Assembly (NCBI GenBank): GCA_949130495.1
Contig: OX422221.1
Location: 148,203,405-148,267,404 of the forward strand
DNA: 64,000 nucleotides
Direction: 5' to 3'
DNA from: Sambucus nigra
Taxonomy: Eukaryota; Streptophyta; Magnoliopsida; Dipsacales; Adoxaceae
Shown: positions 1 through 11,196 of the stretch, piece by piece
Numbering within the stretch: position 1 is the stretch's first letter
How the letters are laid out: the number at the start of each line of letters is the position of its first letter
Notes under the pieces: model-generated
What the model was told of the DNA's origin: nothing
Database searches by the model: none
What the model saw: only the letters and a program-made list of their open reading frames with translations
Translations under genes and position numbers: made by a program

Positions 1-921
1 GCGGGTGATTAATTAAAAGGAGTGTGGATCTATTTTCTAGAGTTGTGGGGTGTTTAACTTAATTTTCTAAAAGGTTACTATTAAAATTACATTTGCAACG
101 AGAGTTGAATTGTAATTTTGATATTAATTTGGGAGAATTCAATTAATTAAATTAATTAGTTAGTTAGAATAGCTACAATTTGTGGTGTAATCTCATTCCT
201 TGATTATTCTCACAATTATTTACCTCACTTTATCTCTTATTTTAGTTTAGACTTTATTTTTTATTTTAGTAACTTTCTAGTTAGTTGTTATCATTTCACA
301 TTTAGTTTAGTTTAGTTTAAATCATCACCTGACCCTATTGTTTTAATATTGAAAAAGCTAAAAAAAATTAGAAAAGTGAAAAAGCACAAAAATAAAATAA
401 AAATTGAACTACATTTGAGTTTGTCTCTAGCTTACCCCCTTGAAAGTGGATTGATACCCTTACTTACTTCTACACTTGAGATTATATTATTTTGTAGGTA
501 TTATAAGGTTTTGATTAGAAGGATTTTTCAACCAACGACGAAATATACACGCAAAAGTCTTTTCTATCAAGCTTCTAGTTACCTAACTTACAATGTTAAT
601 TTATGTCATTGTTACAAATAAAATATAAAGAAAAAAAATTCAAAAATACTTATAATTAAGAAAATATAAAATTAGATAACATGTTCCAACATATGGTTTA
701 TGGTCGGATATTGTGTTATGTCTAACCTAAAAAAGTACATTAATATTTTAACATTAGACATAAATGAAAGGTTTGATAATGTTAATTATTGAAGTTGATT
801 ATTTTAAAGTGGAAAACCCTATAATTGACAATTAATTAGCCCAAAGATTGTGCAAAAGTAATTACGTCAATGATAATGTTGTTATCTATAGAACAAATAT
901 ATGTGTTTTGAATAAAAATAA
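1..921 (+). mobile_element. LTR interior, upstream copy of the LTR that starts at 13,238
   Basis: The sequence equals 15,434-16,354, which lies about 2.2 kb into the LTR beginning at 13,238. The window therefore appears to open inside the 5' LTR of the gag-only retrotransposon. It is AT-rich, with a run of TTTAG-type repeats near 301-318. No convincing coding sequence is present. The open frame at 349-621 begins with TTG, and its sequence recurs in decayed form at 7,683. The right-hand LTR border could not be fixed. Confidence 0.5.
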
Positions 922-2646
922 GGGCCATTTAAGTTTGGCCCCATTTAATTCTCTACAATGAGTCAAACCCCGGCAAATTGACTTTCTTAAGATTTACCCC
1001 CATTTTCAGCATGCCATCCATTCTGCCGCTAACCCACATATCTAATACCGATTATACCCTCACTTTAATATGGGGGCCAAACCTTAAATAAAAAAAACGC
1101 ACGGAATATTAAAAAAATAGAAAAAAATAAAAATAAATAAATGACGAAAAATAAATAAATATTAACCTCATAATTAATTTTAAAAAAAACCCAGCAATTT
1201 ATTAAAAAGTCAAAAATTTATTAATTAAGAAAATAAATAATAGAAAATTAAAAAAATTCCAAAAATTAAAAAAATAAAAACCTAAATAATGAAAAAATAC
1301 ATAAAATGAATAAAAAGAGAAAATAAATATTATCCCCTGAATTAATTTAAAAAACACCCAGAAATTTATTAAAAAGTCAAAAAATTATTAATTCAGAAAA
1401 TTAAAAAAGCAGAAAATAATGAAAAACCAAAAATAATAAAAAAAATACAGAAAATGAATAAAAACATAAAATAAATATTAACCCCGGAATTAATTTAAAA
1501 AAACACCGAGAAATTTACTAAAACATTAAAAAATTATGAATTAAGAAAATAAATAACAAAAAATTAAAAAAACGATCGGAAAATTAAAAATTCAAAATAC
1601 TGTCTTACTTTTTTAATGTTTTAAAAAAAACTGTTTAAAATAATAAATACATTTTTATAATGTGTAACGTGTTCAAATGATACACATGAAGAATGTTAAA
1701 ATAATTGATTTAATATTCAAGTTTAATTGCACTTTGTGCCCCATATTTGAGAAGATTCACTTTCTAATGTGATGCAACGTTAACCAACTTCGTGAATAGA
1801 TTTATCTTTTAAAATAAATAGTTAATTTTATCATTTAAACTTAATTGAATTTAAAATAAACTTAATTTACTTATTTAGTTTTAACGGAAGGGTATGTTTT
1901 GACTTGATTTGAGTAAAAAATGAAGTGGTTAAAGCTTAAATTAGTAAAAAAGTAGGGCATGTTTGAGCTTTAATTTTTAGAAAAAATTCCCCCTTAATTC
2001 GCATAGAGTTAATGAACCATATTATATCAAATTAAAAATTGAGTTAATGTCAAAACAATACCGTACGTGTTTATTTTATAAAATTGATCCTTAAAAGATT
2101 TTGTAAAATGTGACATTTTGAGCGTTTTTTAATCTTCTGACGTTTTTTTAATTTTCTGTTATTTATTTTCTTAATTAATAATTTTTTGACTTTTTAATAA
2201 ATTTTTTGGTTTTTTAAAATTAATTCTAGGGATAATATTTATTTTCTATATTTTTTTTCAATATTTTTAGTTTTTATTTATTTTCATTTTTTTAATTTTG
2301 TGCCATTTTTTTTAATGTTCTATTACTTATTTTCTTAATTAATAATTTTTTGACTTTTTAATAAATTTATGGGTGTTTTTTAAATTAATTATGAGGTTAA
2401 TCTTTATTTATTTTTTCAATTATTTATTTTTGGTTTTTATTTATTTTCTATTTTTTTTTCTGAGCATTTTTTAAATTTAAGGTTTGGCCCCCGTATTATA
2501 GTAAGGGTATAATCGATATTAAATATGTGGGTTAACGGCAGAATGGACGGAAGGTTAAAAATGGGGGGCCAAACCTTAAGAAAGTCAATTTGTGAGAATT
2601 TAACTCATTATACAGAATTAAATGAGGGTCAAACCTTAAATGAACC
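922..2646. mobile_element. Non-autonomous Mutator-like foldback element, copy A
   Basis: The ends are inverted repeats (GGGCCATTTAAG on the left, CTTAAATGAACC on the right), with homology running roughly 120-160 bp inward. The element is flanked by a perfect 9-bp direct repeat, TAAAAATAA, at 913-921 and 2,647-2,655. A 9-bp TSD is the Mutator-superfamily signature. The interior is very AT-rich and has no transposase ORF. Subterminal repeats of about 150-165 bp occur three times in the left arm (near 1,156, 1,322, 1,469) and inverted about twice in the right arm (near 2,211 and 2,365), so the element could fold into a long hairpin. Confidence 0.85.
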
Positions 2647-2655
2647 TAAAAATAA

Positions 2656-2997
2656 TTGATTTGGGGCAAGTGGAGTGTTGGCTACATTTAATTGATTTTT
2701 TTTACACCTTTTATTATTAGATTTAATTAATAAAAACATTTTAACCACGTTTTTTACTTACCTCTCACTCTATTGAAACTAAACTTGTCCAAATGTCATG
2801 TGTCACGATAACATGACAAGGCATCAAATTATCAATCAATGGATTTAGGTTTACCAATTTTTAATTTCGAATCAACACGATAGGCTCATTGTGATAACTG
2901 TTCGGATTTAAAAAATTTGATACCCAATTAGACACATTTATATACATTAAAATTCGTTAACACTACCCTAACTTTTTGTTCATAACTTATCTTTGAT
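2656..2997. other. Noncoding spacer between the foldback element and the copia insertion, copy A
   Basis: This is AT-rich DNA without an ORF, and it recurs at 18,088-18,429. It is the common target of the foldback element on its left and the copia element on its right. I see nothing else in it. Confidence 0.6.
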
Positions 2998-3002
2998 ATA
3001 TG

Positions 3003-3943
3003 TGTTGGAAATTAGACTTAGAAAAAGCTGTGCAGATTTTTCTGGACAGAATTTTGAGCAACTTTGAGCCGAAATTTAGGTGGAACCCACACTACAATAA
3101 TTGTGGGACAATATACGAACACGTTATCCTCCGCAAGGAGATTAACGTAGTATATTCACATGTTCAATTTCATTAAGTTATGAATGATAAATATATCCCC
3201 AAAGTGACTCACAAAGTAATGAAAGTTAATGAATTGGGTATGTTTCAACTCTTGTCCCACATTGGAAGAGCAGTGAAAAAATGATGAGTTAATAAAACCC
3301 AAATGATGGACTAAGGCTTGGATGCCTTGGGTTATCCCAACTCTTTGAAGGGGAGATGACCTAAGCTATGCTCGGGTTGATTTTCTGTCAAAGGTCTACA
3401 CGCGCGATTGATTAATTAATAAACTGTTGGCAGTTATTGCCAACAGTCAACAGTTATTCGTTTAACTATTTTGACAGTTATTTTGAATAGTCATTTGATT
3501 TACTATAAATACAAATGCCTCCCTCCGTTTTTAAACTAATGAAAAAATCCCTCCTCCAATTCCTTTCATACTGAAAATGCTGTCATATCTGTTCCAGAAA
3601 ATTATTTTTTCTACATAACTCTTTCACATCTGTTGCATTGTTGTTGAGTAAAAAATCACAGAATTTGAGTTCGTCATAATTAATTATTGTCATGCTACAT
3701 AATTAATTGAAAAATTCGTTCTATCTTGGGAGACAATATTCATCAACCCCAGAGCACATTGGAGGGAATAAATTGTCTTAAGGACACTGAGAAATTCATA
3801 GGGCTCGGACTCTTTTTCTATTCTATTATTATTTCTGCAAATTCAAGTAAGTGTTAGTTTTCTGTAAATTCGTTTTATTTCTGTAATTATATTAATAATT
3901 CATAATTCTGTACATTTATATTTATTAAATAGTAGACTTAACA
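3003..3943 (+). mobile_element. Copia 5' LTR, copy A
   Basis: It runs from TGTTGGAAATTAG to TTAACA. It matches the 3' LTR at 24,475-25,541 and is preceded by ATATG, the TSD that also follows the 3' LTR of copy B. Compared with the 3' LTR it lacks about 130 bp near 3,405, where the 3' LTR has a GC-rich block. A TATA-like ACTATAAATAC lies near 3,502. The usual initiator-Met primer site TGGTATCAGAGC was not found just after the LTR. Confidence 0.85.
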
Positions 3944-4446
3944 ATCTTAAGACAATTTATTTGTTATACTGTTTTGTAGTGTACATAAATTTTTATTACT
4001 GAAATTTATTCGTATTAAATAATTCTGTTTTGACAGAAAAATTTGAATTAAAATGTTGTTTTATTGCAGAAATTAATAAAACAGTTTTGGTACATGAATT
4101 AATTTCTACACTGTTTATATATATTCTGTTTTAGAAAATAAAATTTTATTTGTAAATTTTATTGTTAAATCTGTTTATATATATAATTTTTTGATCTTAA
4201 ATTTATAATTCTGTTTTGTACTGAATTCTTTTATTATTAAAAATTGGTGTGACACGGATTTTATTGTGTATAAACTTCTGTTTATATTTTAGTTTAATTC
4301 AGAATATTATTTAGAATTCTTTTGGAATTCATTTATTGTGAATTATATTTGGAGGAAATTGGTGCACAGAATTTTGTATTCTGTTTTGATTAATTCATTT
4401 GTATATGAATTCTATTATTGGTAAAAATTCTGTTTTTGTAACAGAA

Positions 4447-5319
4447 ATGGAATCGCAAAGTACGAACACTATTCCTGCTAATGTGACTGTCACCAACACA
4501 AATGTGACTGCACCCGTTTCTATACCACACGGGGAAAAATTGAAAAAGTTCAATGTGGATGACTTCAAACGTTGGCAAGGACAAATGTATTTCTATCTCA
4601 CTACCTGCCAACTGGGTAGGTTTGTATATGAAGATTGTCCCTCTATTCAAGAGGGAGATGACTGTGAAAAGGTTGTTGTTGTTGATGTTTGGAAGCATTC
4701 GGACTACCTATGCCGGAATAATATTCTGGCCTACTTAGACAAGACATTGTATCATGTCTACTACACTATCAAGACATCCAAGGAATTGTGGAATTCTTTG
4801 GAAAAGAAGTACAAAACTGAAGATGCTGGGATGAAGAAATTTATCATCGGGCATTTTCTGGACTTCAAAATGGTTGACTCTAAATCAATGATCTCGCAAG
4901 TGCAATAACTCCAAGTGATCCTCCATGACATTCATGCTGAAGGAATGTCACTTAGTGAAACTTTCCAAGTTGCTGCAATTGTTGAAAAATTACCACCATC
5001 TTGGACTTTATTCAAAAATTATCTCAAGCACAAGCGAAAGGAGATGAATGTGGAGGAGTTGGTGGTCAGGCTGAGAATCGAAGAAGATAACCGTGAGTCT
5101 CAAAAGAAAAGTGGGAAGAATCCAATGGAAACAAAAGTCCATATTGTTAAAGGTCCTAAGAAGAACAAACGAAAGCATGATGGGGAAGGCACTTCCAAAC
5201 AGAACAAGAAGAAGTTCAAAGGCAAATGCTACAACTGTGGTAAACCTGGACACCACTTAAGTGAGTGTCGTAAGCCTAAGAAGCAAAATCGAAATAATCC
5301 TCAAGCAAATATAACTTAG
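4447..5319 (+). pseudogene. gag: Copia gag, copy A (broken by an in-frame stop)
   Basis: This is the nucleocapsid/capsid precursor of the copia element, which packages element RNA in cytoplasmic particles. The likely start is the ATG at 4,447 (MESQST...). The open frame reaches upstream of it, but only with AT-rich leader sequence. The protein carries the UBN2/gag-polypeptide core (FKRWQGQMYFYLTT, then KELWNSLEKKYK) and ends with a CCHC zinc knuckle [14 protein letters not shown] near 5,227-5,268. A TAA at 4,906 and a TAG at 5,317 interrupt one continuous frame, which then runs on into the protease. In copia elements gag and pol are normally one ORF, so both stops are lesions. Confidence 0.85.
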
Positions 5320-5340
5320 GGTGAGAATATCGCCAATGAC

Positions 5341-7682
5341 TTGGCGGATATGAATCTTTCTGGCGTGATCTCTGAATGTAACTTGGTTGGAAATACCAAG
5401 GAATGGTGGGTGGACACTGGGGCCACACGACACATTTGTGCAAACAAATGGACGTTCTCCACCTATAAGCCTTTGGAAAATGAGAAGAACCTATTTATGG
5501 GAAATTCTTCCACTGCTAAGGTGGTGGGACAAGGAAAGATTGCTCTAAAAATGACTTTTGGAAAGGAACTTACTCTCAACAATATTCTTCACGTACCTGA
5601 TATTTGAAAGAATCTGATTTCTGGATCTCTCCTGACTAAAAATGGTTTCAAGATTGTGTTTGTGTCTGATCGCTTTGTGTTATCAAAGAATGACATGTAT
5701 GTAAAAAATGGCTACCTAAATGAGGGGCTCTTTAAAATCAATGTTCTTACTATAACCCCAAAAACATCTGTTTTAATTAATGAAATTGTTAGTTCTTCTT
5801 ACTTGATTGAGTCATCTAATATTTTGGCATGCTAGATTAGGACATGTTAATTTTGATACATTGCGTAGATTAATTAACTTGGAATTTTTGCCAAAATTTA
5901 ATATTGATAAAAATCATAAATGTGTAATTTGTGTGTTGATAAAAATCATAAATGTGAAATTTGTGTGGAATCTAAATTAGCTAGATTACCTTTCCATTTT
6001 GTTGAAAGGATAACTGAACCTTTAGATTTAATTCACACTGATATTTGTGATTTAAAATTTGTTCAAAATAGAGGTGGGAAAAAGTATTTTATTACTTTTA
6101 TTGACGATTACACAAAATATTGCTATGTATATTTGTTACATAGTAAAGATGAGGCTATTAATGCATTTAAAAAATATAAAAATGAAGTTAAGAATCAATT
6201 AAGAAAAACAATAAAGGCTATTAGGAGTGATAGAGGAGGTGAATATGAATATCCATTTGAGGATTTTTGTTCTGAAAATGGAATTATCCATCAAACTACC
6301 GCTCCTTATTCTCCTCAATCGAATGGTGTTGCTGAACGTAAAAATCATACTTTGAAAGAGATGATGAACTCAATGTTATTAAGTTCGTGATCTCCACAAA
6401 ACTTGGGGGGGGGGGGGGGGGGGAGGGGAAGCCTTACTTTCTGCTAATCACATTCTCAATAAAGTACCTCACAAGAAGACTCACAAGACACCTTATGAAT
6501 TATGGAAAGGTCGAAGACCTTCCTATAAATATTTACGAGTGTAGGGGTGCTTAGCCAAAGTGATGGTTCCTAAACCTAAAAAGGTAAGAATATGGCCAAA
6601 AACCGTGGATTGTGTGTTCATCGGTTATGCTACTAATAATAGTGCATATCGATTTCTAGTTTGTAAATCTGAGATTTCGGATATTCATGTAAATACGGTT
6701 ATTGAATCGAAGGACGCTTCATTTTTTGAAAATGAATTCCCGTATAACATGACCCGAGAATCTGGTCCTTCTAAAAGGAAAAATTAAGGTACTACAAGTG
6801 GTACTCATCAACCTATTGAACCAATAGAGGATGAACCAAGATGTAGTAAAAGAGAAAAAACCTCGACTTCTTTCGGTTTGAATTTTCTAACATATTTGCT
6901 AGAAAATGAACCTCAATCGTATAAAGAAGCCATATCCTTACTTTATGCTTCTAGTTGGAAAGAAGCAATTAATAGTGCAATTGAATCCATATTACCAAAT
7001 CATACATGGGAACTAGTGGATCTTCCACCAGGTTTAAAATTGTTAGGTTATAAATGGATCTTCAAAAAGAAGTTGAAGGCCGATGGATCAATTGATAAAT
7101 ATAAAGCTAGACTTGTAGCTAAAGGATATAGGCAAAAGGAAGGGTTGGATTACTTTGACACATATTCACCGGTAACAAGAATAACGTCCATTCAGATGTT
7201 AATAGCAATAGCTGCTATTAATGGACTTAAAATACATCAAAGGGATGTAAAAATGCATTCTTAAACGGTGAACTAGACGAGAAAATTTATATGGAGCAAC
7301 CTGAAGGGTTCAAGGCTCCCGGACAAGAAGAAAAATTATGTAAGCTTGTTAAATCACTTTATGGATTAAAACAAGCACCTAAGCAATGACATGAAAAATT
7401 TGATAATGCAATGTTATCAAATGGTTTCAAAATTAATGAATGCGATAAATGTGTTTACTTTAAATACATTCAAAATGGATATGTCATTGTATGCCTCTAT
7501 GTTGATGATATGTTTATCATGGGTAGTAACTTGGAAATTGTTAAAACTACAAAACAAATGTTGAGTAGTAGATTTGACATGAAAGATTTGAAAATCGCCG
7601 ATGTTATATTAGGAATTAAAATTTCTAAAACATCGGATGGACTTATATTATTTCAATCTTATTACATAGAAAAAGTACTTGA
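5341..7682 (+). pseudogene. pol: Copia pol (protease-integrase-partial RT), copy A
   Basis: The protease shows [12 protein letters not shown] at about 5,404-5,439, with the catalytic DTG. The GAG-pre-integrase HARLGH block near 5,829 is frameshifted. The integrase (5,920-6,388) shows the first two catalytic acids in HTDIC and [10 protein letters not shown] and the third in the SNGVAERKN block. The reverse transcriptase begins near 6,990 (TWELVDLPPG...YKWIFKKKLK) and has the active-site YVDDM at about 7,499. Breaks include TGA at 5,605, a 1-nt loss near 5,825, a 32-bp tandem duplication at about 5,906-5,969, TGA at 6,388, a G-run, TAG near 6,542, a frameshift near 7,255 and TGA near 7,387. It cannot make an active polyprotein. 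Confidence 0.87.
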
Positions 7683-8323
7683 TAAAAATTGAACTACATT
7701 TGAGTTTGTCTCTAGCTTACCCCCTCGAAAGTGGATTGATACACTTACTTACCTCTACACTTGAGATTATATTATTTTGTAGGTATTATAAGGTTTTGAT
7801 TAGATGGACTTTTCAACCAACGACGAAATATACACGCAAAAGTCTTTTCTATCAAGCTTCTAGTTACCTAACTTACAATGTTAATTTAAATCATTGTTAC
7901 AAACAAATTATAAAGAAAAAACATTCAAAAATACTTATAATTAAGAAAATATAAAATTAGATAACATGTTCCAACATATGGTTTATGGTCGAATATTGTG
8001 TTATGTCTAACCTAAAAAAGTACATTAATATTTTAACATTAGACATAAATGAAAGGTTTGATAATGTTAATTATTGAAGTTGATTATTTTAAAGTGGAAA
8101 ACCCTATAATTGATAATTAATTAGCCCAAACATTGTACAAAAGTAATTAAGTCAATGATAATGTTGTTATCTATAGAACAAATATATGTGTTTTGAATAA
8201 AAATAAGGGCCATTTAAGTTTGGCCCCCATTTAATTCTCTATAATGAGTCAAACCTCGGAAAATTGACTTTCTTAAAATTTGCCCCCATTTTCAGCATGC
8301 CATCCATTCTGCCGCTAACCCAC
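7683..8323. repeat. Third, diverged copy of LTR segment 398-1,037
   Basis: This segment follows the copia breakpoint and matches 398-1,037 with a few percent substitutions and small indels. It includes about 122 bp of the left terminal inverted repeat of the Mutator-like foldback, then stops abruptly at GCTAACCCAC and joins unrelated DNA (TTGGAGCGG...). It may be the real 5' LTR remnant of the gag-only retrotransposon, which would explain why it is older than the near-identical A/B pair. No PBS was found after it, possibly because the deletion removed it. Confidence 0.75.
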
Positions 8324-9119
8324 TTGGAGCGGATTTAAACTTGTAGTTCATTTACTTTTTTGCACTTTATTATTATTTTTTCGTACCATTTTTTTCTTTA
8401 TTTTAGAAGGCTTGTATTAGGATTATTCTATTCTTGGCTTATACTGCGGTGCTTAGAGGCACCATTTATTTTTCATTTAAATTTGTAATAATTGAAGACA
8501 AGCGTGATAGGGAAATCGGACAAGGTAGAGAGAGGGCGTCTAAGGCGAGGAAAAGAAGCCTCTCTACCTTGGGTCGGTAGGACTCACAGGAACGACTGAG
8601 ATAGGCGTAATCTCCCCCCGGTCGACTCAAATTGTTCGGCACCCCAGGGCCTAAAAACCGTGGGAGGTACATTTTTGAACCCTCGCATCTCTCCTGTTAT
8701 CGAGTCAATTATTTTGTGTGCTCTTGTCTGATTTTATTCTCGCATTTATTTTTTGAATGGTGTGATGAATTAAATTACTAAGGCCTACACCCGGTCACTC
8801 ACGAGAAGGGATTTCATCACTCGACTCAATCGCTTATCATTGTTTGCTACCCTAGCCATCACTAAATTTAAAATCAATCAACTAGGTAGCCCACTAGGAG
8901 AACATTTTGCAAACGGCGATCACTCAGATTATTCCGTGAATTTTTATCACCCGCGGACTTAATTAAAATTTGACTACCCGGTCATTAAATTTAAAGATAA
9001 AAATTGGCTATGTGCTAGTTAGAATTTCTCCTTGGCTTGCGTGTATCCAATTCATTTGTCGGTAGTCGAATTTTACTGCGTTCGTCCATTCAAAGAGTCC
9101 ATATTTTTTCCCACCTTTT
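8324..9119. other. Leader of the gag-only LTR retrotransposon
   Basis: This is noncoding DNA between the third LTR fragment and the gag-like ORF, with a higher GC content than its left flank. It contains a short self-complementary stretch, GGTGCTTAGAGGCACC, near 8,450. No standard primer binding site was recognised. The antisense open frame near 8,466-8,672 has no family features and is not called. Confidence 0.45.
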
Positions 9120-9255
9120 CTTCCAAAAAAAAAATCCAAAAATATTTTCTTTCTTTCATTTTAGAAAAATCCAAAAATATTTTCTTCCATTATTTTTAGA
9201 AAAATCCAAAAAATATTTTCTTCTTTTATTTTTCACAAAACTCAAAAAAATATTT
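9120..9255. repeat. About 41-bp tandem repeat, three to four copies
   Basis: Units carry AAATCCAAAAATATTTTCTT followed by a T-rich half and TTTAGAAA. They lie just before the ATG of the gag-like ORF. Because the period varies, the copies are degenerate. Confidence 0.6.
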
Positions 9256-9263
9256 GTCTCCTT

Positions 9264-10966
9264 ATGGCCGGAGAACGTCTTTTACGGGACTACTTTGGTC
9301 ATTTTTCATTGACACGCGACATGTGTGAGAGTAATCCCGAGCCGTCTCTTTATGAGATTTTTCATGGTTTCGGCTCTATCACGAGTACCGTTGGTACTCT
9401 TGACCCGTCCATGCACGCACCTCATTTTCCATCACCCCCGGAGTCAAGTGTCGACGTGTCTCATCCTTTGTTGTGCACCCACTGTTATTATGTCGATCAC
9501 ATGTCCCATGAGTGCCCTTACTTTCGTATCCATCCAAAACCGCCATGGAACATGTGTATCCATATGACACTCTTCTAGAACCCACCTAGGCCCATTGTCA
9601 TGATATACCTAATCCCGAGTGGTGTGAGTACCCGAGCTGTTCGTGGAGGCCTGATCACCCTTCCACACAATACGAATCCGAACCCGATGTTGTGGATCCT
9701 CACACGTTCCAACAGTTGTCATGGAAACTTTGTGCACCCATTTTCGATCAGTCCCCTCACTACGCACCCAATGAGTATCGACCATTTTTCCATCACGAAA
9801 GCGGTCCTTTCGTGTATGATGAACTTGGCCCCACCCCCACACACTTCATTTGAGTATTCTCCGTATAGTCCTGACCATAGCGAGTTGTGTACACCTCACC
9901 CATCGACACCACCCATCACTCCACCACCACCATCATCCACCTCCACTCTCGAAAGCCTCTTGCAAAAGTTCATACTCGAGAAAGAGCAAGCCACTCAAAT
10001 TCAAACTCAAGATCTCCAAAGCCTTGAACAAAGGTTAAATGAATTGGAGTGTGGGAGAGAGTCAGATATTCCTATGGATCGTCCCATCGTTGCAACCGAG
10101 TGTGACGATGATGCGTCCTCTTGTGACACAGATTTTGAGTGTGACCAACCCTACCACCTCGATAATCTTGAAGTTGAGACCATTCCATGTTCCGGGTCCC
10201 AAGTCGACAATTGTGTTGACTTACCTTTCGATAGTGAGCCTGATCCAATCCTACCATATCATTATGAACCCCACTTTGAGGTTACCACTCCCGAGATATC
10301 CAAAAATATGCCCGATCTTTTACCTCATGCCCCAATTGCCTATGTCTCTGACATGAGCATATGTTTTAGGTTAGCTCCGGCTACGAGTGCTCACCATTGT
10401 ACCAAGATAGCGTCAGAGATGGTTCCCACCTCTCTTGATATGGATCCTACCCCGTCATATTTGGCTCCTCTTGAGTCGAATATTGATGTTGATTCATATA
10501 TCTCAGATCTTAATGCCTTGTCTTACCCACCCACCACATTCCTCAATGCTATTCTTATGGAGAAGTTGATCACTCACTCGTTTATTTCCACACTCCCTCT
10601 TCTGGAGGATATTGAGGATCATTATATCCCTCCAAACGAGTGTGTGTGTCCCACTCTTGAGTTGGATCATCTTCCTCCACCATTTATCCCACTCGATCCA
10701 CCATTTGTATCACCCAACCCACCCATTGTACCTTCCACCCCAACACCTGGTTTGGATCTTGATTTTACACATTTCAAGTTTCCATCAATATTTTTAGATC
10801 CTCACCTGAATCCATCCTCCACTTTCCATGAGAGTATTTTTGGTTCTACTCTCCACCGTGACACCGAGCTTGTTCCTCCATCCCGCCACTCTCTTGTGGT
10901 GTTGATTCTTCTCAACAGCTCCTTGGTGTGTCACGGCGCGACCATTATCATCGCCCATTCATAAAA
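9264..10966 (+). pseudogene. Gag-like ORF of a non-autonomous LTR retrotransposon (frameshifted)
   Basis: It starts at ATG 9,264. Residues around 9,471-9,512 form a CCHC zinc knuckle, CTHCYYVDHMSHEC (C-x2-C-x4-H-x4-C), as in retroelement nucleocapsids. Between about 9,548 and 9,852 a protein-like sequence rich in Tyr, Asp, Trp and Pro sits in another frame, so two compensating frameshifts are likely. After that come a Pro-rich stretch and a short helical region (LESLLQKFILEKEQA...LEQRLNELE) that could form a coiled coil, then a long acidic, Pro-rich tail. No protease, RT or integrase follows before the 3' LTR, so this looks like a gag-only (TR-GAG or LARD-like) element. Lineage is uncertain; the PPT and the absence of pol recall Athila/Tat-derived elements. 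Confidence 0.6.
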
Positions 10967-11196
10967 CGGTGGTGTAATTTTTATGAGCCCCACCCCATTC
11001 CACTTTCCAAACCATTTTTCCTCCCGATACAATTAGAGAACCATGCTTATAGGGCCCTTGTTGCCCTCACCTTTAAGCTCAACAAGGACCGTGAGCGATG
11101 CCTATTCACCCTCACCTTTACTTTAATCCCCACCCGCCCATGGTCCACCGATGCTTTGCATCATGTGATGCACTTTGCTATACAGGTGCATTGACC
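10967..11196 (+). pseudogene. Possible frameshifted C-terminal continuation of the gag-like ORF
   Basis: A different reading frame stays open to a TGA at about 11,194 and has a similar composition (His, Pro, Leu-rich). It overlaps the end of the preceding ORF, which suggests a third frameshift. No domain is recognisable. Confidence 0.35.

Larger units (their letters stand above)
1..7682. repeat. Copy A of a 15.4-kb-period direct repeat
   Basis: Bases 1-7,682 match 15,434-23,112 almost perfectly. Differences seen by eye are one A in a homopolymer near 1,440, T/C at 5,558 versus 20,990, a G-run of 19 versus 17, and T/C at 7,652 versus 23,082. The copies share every stop codon in the enclosed copia element, so they arose by DNA duplication after decay and not by two insertions. 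Similarity ends at 7,682, where copy A leaves the copia reverse transcriptase. The alternative is an assembly duplication of two haplotypes, since the identity is very high. Confidence 0.9.
3003..7682 (+). mobile_element. Copia retrotransposon, copy A, truncated in the reverse transcriptase
   Basis: It has the same 5' LTR, gag, protease, integrase and partial reverse transcriptase as copy B. It then breaks at 7,682 within the RT region, after the VDD active-site block. The sequence that follows (7,683-8,323) is a diverged copy of 398-1,037. At the break, TGA is followed by TAAAAATTGAAC in copy A and by AAAATTC in copy B, so there is a short AAAAATT microhomology. The RNase H domain and the 3' LTR are missing. 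Confidence 0.9.

Noticed and set aside
301..318. TTTAG repeats as telomeric sequence
   Set aside because: Only a few TTTAG units, not TTTAGGG; chance within an AT-rich LTR.
349..621. 90-codon ORF repeated at 15,782 and, altered, at 7,679
   Set aside because: TTG start, no domain, and the diverged copy does not keep a coding pattern; LTR sequence.
4390..4698. Antisense ORF over the copia gag
   Set aside because: Shadow of the gag frame on the other strand; same at 19,822-20,130.
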